The notes under the pieces were generated by a model. That model saw only the letters and a list, made by a program, of their open reading frames with translations. It was not told the DNA's origin and did no database searches. DNA of 64,000 nucleotides from Bagarius yarrelli (Eukaryota > Chordata > Actinopteri > Siluriformes > Sisoridae), in assembly GCA_005784505.1 (NCBI GenBank), contig VCAZ01000137.1, positions 828,501-892,500 on the forward strand, written 5' to 3'. A program made the position numbers and the translations under genes. Shown here in pieces: positions 53,501-58,020 of the stretch (within the stretch, counting starts at the first letter, position 1; each line of letters starts with the position of its first letter).

Positions 53501-55589
53501 AATCAAATGAAAGTTGAAAGTCTGAACGTTTAGAAGGTAATTATTATTTAATGTTACTTTCTATACATTCAGGAAGACTGACTATAACTCACATCTGTAG
53601 ATCTGTTTTTAACGGATTGGATGTATTATTTTTAATGTATTTGTGTACTGTTTTTACACTTTTCACTGCATTCTGTGTAAAGCTGCTTTGAGACAATGTC
53701 TATTGTTGAGAGCGCTAAAGAAATAAAACTGAATAAAAAAAGGAATTGAGCTGATTTGTGTATTGTTCCCAGCATATTTGTGTATTGTTCCTAATGCTTG
53801 TTATTTTGAGGGGAAGTGGTGGCTCATGGTTAAGGTGTTGGACTACCAACTTGAAGAGTGTGGGTTCGTTTCCCAGCTCCATCACTGCCACTGTTGGGCC
53901 CCTAAACAAGAAGCCTAAACCCCAATTGCTCAGGTGTATAAAAGCAGATAAATGTACGTCGGATAAGGACGTCTGCCAAATGCTGTGAATTTAAAGTTTG
54001 TATGCAAGATAAGAGGCTACCAGTATTAGAGTTTTATTCCTGGACCGGAGCTTAGTGACGTGAGTGTGTGATTGTGTACCTTTAGCAGCAGCTCTGTGAC
54101 TTCGTAGTGGCCGTAGGAGCAGGCGTTGTGCAGAGGGACCAGACCACTGGGCAGGACAGAGAACACAGCAGGGAAGAAACTTCAGCTTTTCTATTTACGC
54201 TTTATAACCCAAACATTTCAAACAAACTGCCTTATTTACACACAACCCCCCCCCCCCCCACACACACACACACATTAACATGTGATCTGTACACAACTAT
54301 AAACACCCGGCTAGCAAACTCTTCTGCCTGCTCTCACTGTTCAGCTTCTGGTTTAGGGGTCTTAAAATCCCACCCATCTGGGAGAGAAATCACTGGAAAA
54401 CAGACAGTTGTGTAGCTGATACGATAGTTTCCATGCACAGAATTTGGGGATTTTATTAGACAAACGATAAATATAAGAACCTAAAGTAAGTGATGGCTGC
54501 AATCAACAGGCACTCAATATCTATCAGCACCGGATGTGTTTACAAGTACAAAATCATTGAAAATCTATACTATAATACTATAATACTATCTATAAATCTA
54601 CTATCTATGAATCTATAATACTAGAATCAGTCATCTGTTTTTTTTTTAAAATATAACTTAGGGAAATTTTAGGGCTTTAAGTGCATTAAAAAGTTTCGAG
54701 AGGACAGCACAAGGATCTCCACCATCTGTTGGCATGTCTTGGAACTTTTTGATACGCCCTTTTATTACAGATTTAGCGAATACAGCAGCGCTCGACATTT
54801 TGGTAATAAATATTAATATTATTATTATAATAACAGTAACAAGTTTTATGTTTTGCCAATCCTAATCAATCAGGTCTCAATCTGTTCACTGCCAAAATAA
54901 GCAGGTTTTCCTATTATAGTTCGTCCAGAGCTACCAAACTATTAGTTTCATCAGTTTATCTTAGATTTTCTATTCTCCTGGTGCACAAACTGCAGATTAT
55001 AGCAAAATTCTAATGAAAGAATATGAACTAATTTTGTATTCGGTATCTGAAGCCTAGCAAATAAAATTGGTCATATCGTACATTAATCATTTATACAGTG
55101 AAGACGATACAGTTTAATTTAACACTCGATTGTTTCATTTCTGTACCTGAATTTTCAGAACATCATTAAACACTTTATTTAATTTACATCTTTATTCTAT
55201 TGTATTAAGATTAGAATTTGTGCACTATATTTTACACAGATGCGCTCCTTTACAAAATCACTACAATCTTTGATAATAAATAATCTCCAAAATAATGTTC
55301 TTTCCAGTCATCTTGTGAGATGTCTTTATATTGCAGTATTTATGGCAGAACACAAAGCCTGCAATATTGTGCAGCTGGAGTAAAGCGTCCTGTGCGTCCA
55401 TTAATCACAGTGAATAACAGAGAATGACTGACTGTATGTGTAACTTCGTTTGGAGATTTAAAAGTGTGGAAATAGGGTAAGTGTAGATATCTACCCCTTG
55501 TCCTTAGCGTGCACGTCAGCGCCATGCTGCAGGAGGAGCTGGACGATTCGGACTCGGTTGTATCCCGCTGCCAGATGTAGTGGAGTCGA
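10401..55589 (-). CDS. tnks: Tankyrase 1, 3' 22 coding exons (N-terminus outside window)
   Basis: Coding segments in transcript order run from 55589 down to 10401 and are listed one by one below. They join in frame to 2,877 nt (958 aa plus stop). Tankyrase is a poly-ADP-ribosyltransferase that binds RxxxxG-type motifs through ankyrin clusters, polymerises through its SAM domain and modifies axin, TRF1 and others, at Golgi, cytosol and telomeres. Within the partial protein, ankyrin repeats span residues 1 to about 600, a Ser/Ala-rich linker 600-654, SAM about 655-722 and PARP about 745-950. The catalytic triad is His815, Tyr844, Glu922; zinc ligands are Cys865, His868, Cys873, Cys876. The linker text [12 protein letters not shown] and the SAM text [17 protein letters not shown] identify TNKS1, not TNKS2. 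From the triad numbering I infer that residue 1 here is about residue 370 of human TNKS. No frameshift or stop was found. Confidence 0.95.
11010..11187 (-). mobile_element. tRNA-derived SINE copy
   Basis: Reverse-strand copy with B-box-like GTGGGTTCAATTCC, GGGCCCCTGAGCAAGGCCCT and the end TAAGTCACTGTGGATAAAG. Confidence 0.8.
12420..13432 (+). pseudogene. Tc1-like transposase remnant (copy 1)
   Basis: Pieces in several frames match the Tc1 transposase order: helix-turn-helix part, [33 protein letters not shown] (catalytic Asp position changed), [13 protein letters not shown] [13 protein letters not shown] near 13140, [15 protein letters not shown] and [15 protein letters not shown]. Frameshifts and an inserted SINE make it inactive. 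Confidence 0.8.
12556..12757 (-). mobile_element. SINE nested in Tc1 copy 1
   Basis: Interrupts the transposase remnant. It reads (reverse) GGAAATGGTGGCTTAGTGG, a B-box-like segment, then the shared end CACTCTGGATAAGAGCGTC. It must be younger than the Tc1 insertion. Confidence 0.8.
14180..14336 (-). CDS. tnks: tnks exon: PARP domain with catalytic Glu
   Basis: Encodes [20 protein letters not shown], the loop [14 protein letters not shown] and [14 protein letters not shown]; Glu922 of AEYVIY is the catalytic glutamate. 157 nt, phase 2 in, phase 0 out. Confidence 0.96.
14427..14613 (-). CDS. tnks: tnks exon: PARP domain, NAD site and zinc motif
   Basis: Encodes [39 protein letters not shown] (Tyr844) and [13 protein letters not shown], the CHCC zinc-binding segment found in tankyrases. 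187 nt with matching phases on both sides. Confidence 0.96.
14614..15271 (-). other. tnks: tnks intron
   Basis: 658 nt of AT-rich sequence. I recognise no element in it. Confidence 0.8.
15272..15377 (-). CDS. tnks: tnks exon: PARP domain start of catalytic fold
   Basis: Encodes [20 protein letters not shown] and [12 protein letters not shown], ending at the catalytic His815 of the HG dipeptide, whose Gly is split across the intron. Confidence 0.96.
15521..15595 (-). CDS. tnks: tnks exon: PARP domain N-terminal part
   Basis: 75 nt encoding [20 protein letters not shown] then YNILK. Acceptor chosen at ttag|CTGCAG rather than the AG six bases later because it restores the residue pair expected between EEE and STIREH. 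Confidence 0.9.
16454..16886. repeat. 27-bp minisatellite
   Basis: About 15 tandem copies of a unit of the form AGTGGAGTTGAAATACTGAT plus GATATTT, with one interruption near 16667-16697. The unit is a multiple of three, so one + frame stays open and reads SGVEILMIF repeatedly. I consider that an artefact of the period. Confidence 0.97.
17318..17916. repeat. ~20-bp minisatellite (TGTAAGGGGTGGCGTAGCTG type)
   Basis: About 600 nt of alternating GTGTAAGGGGTGGYGTAGCT and GTGTAAGTAGTGGTGTAGCT units of variable length. Two - strand frames are open throughout (Tyr/Thr/His/Leu-rich), which follows from the lack of stops in the repeat. Confidence 0.95.
18324..18421 (-). CDS. tnks: tnks exon: SAM-PARP junction
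   Basis: Encodes [20 protein letters not shown] then [12 protein letters not shown], leading into the PARP domain. 98 nt; donor GAGGAG|gtgagt. Confidence 0.95.
18422..19420 (-). other. tnks: tnks intron
   Basis: Holds a MITE-like element (18625-19045) and three interstitial TTAGGG units near 19167-19184. Confidence 0.75.
18625..19045. mobile_element. MITE-like element rich in CGATA/TATCG
   Basis: Begins TAGGGCTGTATACTGGCAAG with repeated CACGATACGATA text and ends in ATCGATATATTATTGCG and ...CACAGGCCTA. The text resembles non-autonomous DNA transposons widespread in teleosts; family assignment is by memory only. Confidence 0.55.
19421..19541 (-). CDS. tnks: tnks exon: SAM domain, second half
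   Basis: Encodes [40 protein letters not shown]. These helices form the polymerising SAM surface of tankyrases. 121 nt, phase 0 in, phase 1 out. Confidence 0.96.
19542..21339 (-). other. tnks: tnks intron inside the SAM domain
   Basis: 1.8-kb intron with a LINE 3' fragment. The remainder (20600-21339) is AT-rich and unrecognised. Confidence 0.75.
19860..20600 (+). mobile_element. 3' fragment of an L2/CR1-like non-LTR retrotransposon
   Basis: Around 19950-20090 the translation reads [18 protein letters not shown], then LLLA and HWF-type text, matching the conserved DYCNALLAGLP...LHWLPV block near the end of CR1/L2-type ORF2. A typical fish repeat tail (CCTGGTTTCCTCCCAAGG, TGGAGAGTTTTGGTGTCTTG) follows at 20470-20545. 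Heavily degraded. Confidence 0.6.
21340..21422 (-). CDS. tnks: tnks exon: SAM domain, first half
   Basis: Encodes [20 protein letters not shown] and DIFEREQ. Acceptor tttttag|TTACC; 83 nt; donor CAG|gtgaga. Confidence 0.95.
21423..22100 (-). other. tnks: tnks intron
   Basis: 678 nt. The segment 21795-22025 resembles a teleost MITE (GTATCTGCGAGTAAAAAATA, then GTCGGTGCATCACTAAAAAT); otherwise unremarkable. Confidence 0.6.
22101..22338 (-). CDS. tnks: tnks exon: linker between ankyrin repeats and SAM
   Basis: Encodes [40 protein letters not shown], then a Ser/Ala/Gly-rich stretch ending [10 protein letters not shown]. The [10 protein letters not shown] motif separates TNKS1 from TNKS2. 238 nt, phase 0 in, phase 1 out. 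Confidence 0.96.
22377..22499 (-). mobile_element. tRNA-derived SINE fragment
   Basis: Reverse copy: GGAAGTGCTAGTTTAGTAGC head, B-box-like GTGGGTTTAATTCC and GGGCCCCTGAGCAAGGCCCT. Confidence 0.75.
24400..24720 (-). mobile_element. MITE-like element, reverse copy
   Basis: Shares the block GGCCTGCAATAGCGCGGTTT plus TGTGGCGCTG with the copies at 29040 and 61635, and TCGACTATTGG/ATCAATTATT terminal-type text. Boundaries approximate. Confidence 0.55.
25180..25368 (-). CDS. tnks: tnks exon: last ankyrin repeats (cluster 5)
   Basis: Encodes [40 protein letters not shown] and [20 protein letters not shown], with two TPLHEAA/GADP ankyrin signatures. 189 nt, phase 0 on both sides. Confidence 0.97.
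26476..27711 (+). mobile_element. Tc1-like DNA transposon, degenerate copy 2
   Basis: Same family and strand as the copy at 11885-13651; shared text includes CTCTGATACCCCTAAATAAC, GACCAAGGAACTC and CCTACCAAGACATGG. The left terminal repeat is missing, and on the right only the last ~35 bp (GGGGGTATGAATACTTTTTC AAGGCACTG) remain after an internal deletion. Confidence 0.85.
26930..27680 (+). pseudogene. Tc1-like transposase remnant (copy 2)
   Basis: An open segment at 26960-27358 reads [38 protein letters not shown] and [17 protein letters not shown] second, 27456-27689, reads [20 protein letters not shown] and [19 protein letters not shown] frameshift near 27340-27460 and loss of the N-terminal part break it. 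DD34E-type transposases cut and paste DNA at TA sites; this copy should be dead. Confidence 0.85.
27909..28125 (+). mobile_element. tRNA-derived SINE copy
   Basis: A-box-like GGTAGCTCAGTGACTGCTGG and B box GGGTTCAATTC at 27959-27969, followed by GGGCCCAACTGCTGGGCCCC. The 3' part differs from the other copies and contains TTCATTGTCATTGTGGAAGG. Confidence 0.75.
28960..29300 (+). mobile_element. MITE-like element adjoining the 31-bp array
   Basis: Contains GGACCTGCAATAGCGCAGTT and TGTGGCGCTG as in the copies at 24400-24720 (reverse) and 61569-62287. Its right side grades into ATTAACCAACC/ATTAATCG text and then the tandem array. Confidence 0.55.
29300..32735. repeat. ~31-bp AT-rich minisatellite array, about 3.4 kb
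   Basis: Around 110 tandem units of the form TTAATTATCACTGATTAATT plus GACTAACCTGT. Variants replace TTATCACTGATTA with CCTCATTGAATA or ATCATTAGTTA. The left half is diverged; the right end (about 31900-32728) is close to homogeneous. The unit contains the short palindrome ATTAAT. It ends sharply at about 32728 in unique sequence. Confidence 0.97.
33025..33134 (-). CDS. tnks: tnks exon: ankyrin repeats, cluster 5
   Basis: Encodes [20 protein letters not shown] and [16 protein letters not shown]. Acceptor cttcctacag|CGGG follows a (CT)n tract; donor GGA|gtgagt. 110 nt. Confidence 0.96.
33146..33229. repeat. (GA)n microsatellite at a splice acceptor
   Basis: Near-perfect GA over 84 nt; on the tnks (-) strand it is (CT)n and ends about 11 nt before the exon at 33134. 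Confidence 0.97.
33317..33409. repeat. (CA)n microsatellite
   Basis: CA dinucleotides with two CAGA interruptions. Confidence 0.97.
33856..34035 (+). mobile_element. Well-preserved tRNA-derived SINE
   Basis: Nearly complete: GGGGGAAGTGGTGGTTAAGG, B box GGGTTCGATTCCC at about 33902-33914, CACCACTGTTGGGCCCCTGA, CTTAACCCCCAACTGCTCAG, then AAGCGGCTCTGGATAAGGAT and GCTGTAAAT. The B box fits the Pol III consensus GGTTCGANNCC. Confidence 0.88.
36037..36256 (-). CDS. tnks: tnks exon: ankyrin repeats, clusters 4-5
   Basis: Encodes [40 protein letters not shown] and [15 protein letters not shown]. The long [16 protein letters not shown] helix links two ankyrin clusters. 220 nt, phase 0 in, phase 1 out. 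Confidence 0.97.
36257..37690 (-). other. tnks: tnks intron
   Basis: 1.4-kb intron. A short SINE piece with GGGTTCAATTCCCAGC at 36389-36458, an A/C run at 37330-37380 and (GT)n at 37651-37678; otherwise unrecognised. Confidence 0.75.
36389..36458 (+). mobile_element. SINE head fragment
   Basis: Only the tRNA-like head remains, with B-box GGGTTCAATTCC. Confidence 0.55.
37691..37856 (-). CDS. tnks: tnks exon: ankyrin repeats, cluster 4
   Basis: Encodes [40 protein letters not shown] and [15 protein letters not shown]. 166 nt; donor AAG|gtacaa with a (CA)n tract starting 12 nt into the intron. Confidence 0.97.
37857..38563 (-). other. tnks: tnks intron
   Basis: 707 nt, AT-rich, no recognised element. 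Confidence 0.8.
38564..38709 (-). CDS. tnks: tnks exon: ankyrin repeats, cluster 4
   Basis: Encodes [40 protein letters not shown] and ADVHAKDKG. 146 nt, phase 0 in, phase 2 out; the acceptor follows (GT)n. Confidence 0.97.
38710..40207 (-). other. tnks: tnks intron
   Basis: 1.5-kb intron with (AC)n at 38725-38748, a T/A run near 38930-38950 and a SINE at 39868-40050. Confidence 0.8.
39868..40050 (+). mobile_element. tRNA-derived SINE copy with damaged B box
   Basis: GGGAAGTGGTGGCTCATGGT, GGACTGCCAATCCGAAGATT, then a deletion that removes GTGGGTTCGA, followed by the intact body and end (TAAGTCGCTCTGGATAAGGA). Confidence 0.85.
40208..40287 (-). CDS. tnks: tnks exon: inter-cluster helix
   Basis: Encodes [20 protein letters not shown] and DLDTVK, the start of ankyrin cluster 4. 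80 nt, phase 1 in, phase 0 out. Confidence 0.95.
40389..40560 (-). CDS. tnks: tnks exon: ankyrin repeats, cluster 3 end
   Basis: Encodes [40 protein letters not shown] and [17 protein letters not shown]. 172 nt; the ATG at the exon start is an internal codon. Confidence 0.97.
42660..44200. repeat. CAGCTCTCTCTC-type polypyrimidine tract, ~1.5 kb
   Basis: Almost purely C/T on the + strand, built from CT dinucleotide runs punctuated by CCAGCT or TCAGCT. Variants with TCGCTC appear after 43430. The two long + strand reading frames here (Ser/Leu-rich) are by-products. Confidence 0.97.
44002..44148. repeat. Inverted repeat at the end of the polypyrimidine tract
   Basis: Left arm units GAGAACTAAAGCTGAGAGAG are followed, across the centre CTAAGAG...CTCTTAG near 44053-44072, by their complements CTCTCTCAGCTTTAGTTCTC repeated several times. 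Confidence 0.9.
45109..45196 (+). repeat. Left arm of an ~88-bp inverted repeat
   Basis: Reads CGCTTTTCAGACACTACAAT through CACTGTGCACTGCAAACAA; nearly perfect complement of 45706-45795. Confidence 0.9.
45197..45705. mobile_element. Interior of a possible MITE flanked by inverted repeats
   Basis: About 500 nt between the two arms with no coding potential. The arrangement suggests a non-autonomous DNA element or a local inverted duplication; no clear target-site duplication was identified. Confidence 0.4.
45706..45795 (-). repeat. Right arm of an ~88-bp inverted repeat
   Basis: Reads TTGCAGTGCACAGTGTCTGC through GATTGTAGTGTCTAAAAAGC; pairs with 45109-45196 with few mismatches. Confidence 0.9.
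47324..47402 (-). CDS. tnks: tnks exon: ankyrin repeats, cluster 3
   Basis: Encodes [20 protein letters not shown] and QKHGAK. 79 nt, phase 2 in, phase 0 out; both flanks carry CA/GT repeats. Confidence 0.96.
47403..47962 (-). other. tnks: tnks intron
   Basis: 560 nt with a (CA)n tract at 47451-47511; no other feature. Confidence 0.85.
47963..48054 (-). CDS. tnks: tnks exon: ankyrin repeats, cluster 3
   Basis: Encodes [20 protein letters not shown] and [10 protein letters not shown]; donor AAAGA|gtgagt. 92 nt. Confidence 0.96.
48130..48280 (+). mobile_element. Degenerate tRNA-derived SINE
   Basis: Starts within GGGAGGATTGTGGGGGACTC and keeps CACTGCTGGGCCCCTGAGCA, AAGGCCCCTTAACTGATG and GATAAAGACATCCGCCAAAT. 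Confidence 0.7.
48437..48474. repeat. (GGAT)n microsatellite
   Basis: About nine GGAT tetranucleotides. Confidence 0.95.
48658..48779 (-). CDS. tnks: tnks exon: start of ankyrin cluster 3
   Basis: Encodes [20 protein letters not shown] and [20 protein letters not shown]. 122 nt, phase 1 in, phase 0 out. Confidence 0.97.
48780..49567 (-). other. tnks: tnks intron
   Basis: 788 nt. Nothing recognised. Confidence 0.8.
49568..49754 (-). CDS. tnks: tnks exon: ankyrin repeats, cluster 2
   Basis: Encodes [40 protein letters not shown] and [20 protein letters not shown]. 187 nt, phase 0 in, phase 1 out. Confidence 0.97.
49940..50035 (-). mobile_element. SINE fragment
   Basis: Reverse copy with GTGGGTTTAATTCCC B-box relic and GTTTAAGGTGTTGGACAGCC. 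Confidence 0.65.
50880..52640 (+). mobile_element. L2/CR1-like non-LTR retrotransposon, degenerate
   Basis: Sense-strand pieces follow the reverse transcriptase order: [19 protein letters not shown] text near 51540, [20 protein letters not shown] near 51650-51710, [34 protein letters not shown], then YTDDI near 51895 in place of the catalytic YADD, and [12 protein letters not shown]. Stops and frameshifts throughout show it is dead. Clade assignment is from recognised motifs only. Confidence 0.8.
50960..51245. repeat. Snap-back inverted repeat in the LINE 5' part
   Basis: CTTGGCCGAACTC...ACATACGAGAACTTGAACAA (about 51115-51147) pairs with TTGTTCAAGTTCTCGTATGT...GAGTTCGGCCAAG (about 51162-51194). 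Outer parts also pair: GAAAAGTCCTTTGCAGACAG (50970 region) with CTGTCTGCAAAGGACTTTTC (51219-51238). Confidence 0.88.
53225..53405 (+). pseudogene. Second Tc1/mariner-type transposase fragment
   Basis: Translation near 53315-53400 reads [20 protein letters not shown] then KQQLKKLQ, resembling SPDLNPIEHAFHLLK...NKQQLK of a Tc1-like family different from the two copies above. Short and without flanking repeats. Confidence 0.5.
53620..53745 (+). repeat. Interspersed-repeat tail
   Basis: GTAAAGCTGCTTTGAGACAA, TGTCTATTGTTGAGAGCGCT and AAATAAAACTGAATAAAA resemble a 3' tail frequent in otophysan genomes; its parent element is not identified. Confidence 0.45.
53812..53996 (+). mobile_element. tRNA-derived SINE copy
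   Basis: GGGGAAGTGGTGGCTCATGG head, GTGGGTTCGTTTCCC B box, CACTGTTGGGCCCCTAAAC, CCCCAATTGCTCAGGTGTAT and GGATAAGGACGTCTGCCAAA. Confidence 0.87.
54080..54146 (-). CDS. tnks: tnks exon: ankyrin repeat, cluster 2
   Basis: Short exon (67 nt) encoding [22 protein letters not shown]. Donor AAAG|gtacac, acceptor gcccag|TGG. Confidence 0.96.
54147..55494 (-). other. tnks: tnks intron
   Basis: 1.35-kb intron with a (C)n(CA)n tract at 54246-54274; otherwise AT-rich unique sequence. Confidence 0.8.
55495..55589 (-). CDS. tnks: tnks exon: ankyrin repeats, cluster 2 (first exon seen)
   Basis: Encodes [20 protein letters not shown] and [11 protein letters not shown] plus two bases. The donor GG|gtagat is a weak match beyond GT. 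Exons for the preceding ~370 residues are not in the window. Confidence 0.95.
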
Positions 55590-57869
55590 CTGAAGGACAC
55601 AGAAGACAGAACGATGCTGTTTAGAATATAAAAGCTGATTAAACAGCGCTGTTGATAGGAGCATCTTTCTAAGATACAATGCAGCTGTGAATAAAGGAAC
55701 CGGTACAGTGCAGCCTGAGGGGTGATTTCAGAAGCAGAGAACAGAAATGTGGCAGGTTTCTCACCCAACTTGTGAAGGTCCACTAACAAATCACCTTCTT
55801 TGCCCGTTGTTCCGCGAGGAAACACACTCACCGTTATCGCTTTTAATTGCTTACAGCAGGCAGTTTCAACTACAACCCTGTTAGCAAATAATTTACCCTT
55901 TTGTTCAAGTGTTCCATAACCTGAACATTAAGCTGAACGATAAACCTAGCCAAAAAGAATTCCAAGTGTGTTAACACCCTGAAACCTGTCCAGCTCTGGA
56001 CAGAGAGAGAACGCAAAGCAAATTAATTTCAAGCCACAAAATGTGCATATTTTATAGCAGCATGGAATTCTTTTCCTCACACATCTCAGATTGTTAGAAC
56101 GTTAGCGTTCTCCACAGTGCACAATCAGAGACAAATGCTTAAAATCGGAGGGAAATCGGCGCTCGTTCATGCGGGTGTGATTTATTAAAGATGCCATCAA
56201 ATCCTGATGTGTAAAAATGAGAACAAAGACCAAAACAAAGACCTCCAGCCAATAACAGAGCAAGATGCGAGATCAGGTAGGAGTTTTAGACCACCATATC
56301 ATCAGCATGCTCGTCTTCAGCTCTGATTTTTACATCATCATCACCACTTTTCACATGCGTTTGTGCTTGTAAAAGCGTAGTTTGCAGACCAGAATGAATT
56401 GTTGGCAATTTGATCCTATTGTGAAGTGGTGCAGTGTGTAACCTTCTGTCGCGCTATGGGAACATGGCTGAATGTTACACAGGAATAGTCGTGCAGTGAG
56501 GAAGTACTGGTGATCCAAAGAAAATCAAGCAGTCTGAACTCGACACTAGTTACGGCAACGGCTCGTCCATGCTATAGGGTGAGAATATTCGCATCGCTTG
56601 TAGCTGATTGGACATAAGAAGTCTAGAAAAGTAGCAAGTCATGTCTTGTGGGAAAAATATTTTCAGTGAATGATTTGCACATTAGCGGTTAGAATTAACG
56701 CGATATTGAACCTTGTCCAGACTTCTTGTGCTGCGTCCAAAAATCGCATTTCACTCCAGTAGATAATTAGAGCTAGTCTGTACTTCCTGAATGTTAAATT
56801 CTGTTCTATATAGTGCGGTTCTGTGTAGTCCTTACATCCTTACATTGAGGGGAACTTAAAGTTGGGTGAATGTTAAACAAGTGCATTTTATCTATTCATT
56901 CATCGCCACTTTGGCATACGACGAGTCGTGTCTACGCAGCGTTGGGTTTATTTTCGCTTACAAATGATTCGCAGTCCTGAGCCTGATAAGTGGTGCAGTG
57001 GGAATTAGCACTTTATATCTATCTAAACAAAACACTTGGCAGCTCTTAAGTCCATTAGTCTGTCCCAGCTCCTCGTCTGTACACTGCTTAACAAGAAAGG
57101 AAACAATGGAGGCTGAGCTACGACTGCAGCCCACGCTAAAGTTTAACAAGTACATTATGATGGGCATGATTATGACAGACATGTCCTTTAATGTGATGTC
57201 CCGGCCGATGACTGCGCGAGAAATACATGAGCCAAATTACAACCATAACAAAAGCACAAATCTTTGATTTGAGTTAGCATACTAGCACATTAGCAGGCAA
57301 GTCTGTCATTAACATGCTTTGTAACAATAATTAATAATACCACTAGTAATTTTACTACTACTAGTAATAATAATAACACTAAAATAATTTAAACACACAC
57401 ACTTCCTCTGTATCCACATGAAAACAGGTGGTTTTAAAAACATTTTTAACGGGGCAGCACAAAAATGCTTTTTGCCCCAGTGAAGACAGCTAACTGTGTA
57501 TTAAACCTCTAATTTCAACGGGTAGATAAGTAAGATTTAGGTAGATAAGTAAGGGCAGATTCTGAAGCTGGGGCACTTTGTGGATGCTGTCTGTGCTGGT
57601 ATAGTGTTAAATGCCTATTAAGGCCACTAAGTGGGTTGTTTTTATACAGCATGGCATACTTGCGATTTTTTCCCGCCTCATTTAATCATTAAAGCCTCGT
57701 ACAGTGACTCTAATGCTCATTGCGCTGCTCCTTAAGCTGGTGCTGCTTCTAGAAAATTGTTAACAGAACAATAAGCAGCACTTTCACCTTAACGGAGGTT
57801 CACACACATCCTCACACAGGTTATCATTTTTATCACAAAGCAGTTTTGCAGAATTATAAACAATGATGG

Positions 57870-58020
57870 AAGATGTTAAAAATGTTAAAGACGTTAAAGA
57901 TGTTAAAGATGTTAAAGACGTTAAAGATGTTAAAGATGTTAAAGACGTTAAAGATGTTAAAGACGTTAAAGATGTTAAAGATGTTAAAGACGTTAAAGAC
58001 GTTAAAGACGTTAAAGACGT
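57870..58020. repeat. 9-bp minisatellite GTTAAAGAY
   Basis: About 17 tandem copies of GTTAAAGAT/GTTAAAGAC; reads VKD repeatedly on + and SLT on -. Confidence 0.97.

Larger units (their letters stand above)
49755..54079 (-). other. tnks: tnks intron (4.3 kb)
   Basis: Filled with mobile DNA: SINE fragment 49940-50035, L2/CR1-like LINE 50880-52640, Tc1-type fragment near 53225-53405, a repeat tail at 53620-53745 and a SINE at 53812-53996. The stretches 50040-50880 and 52640-53220 are unrecognised. Confidence 0.8.
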
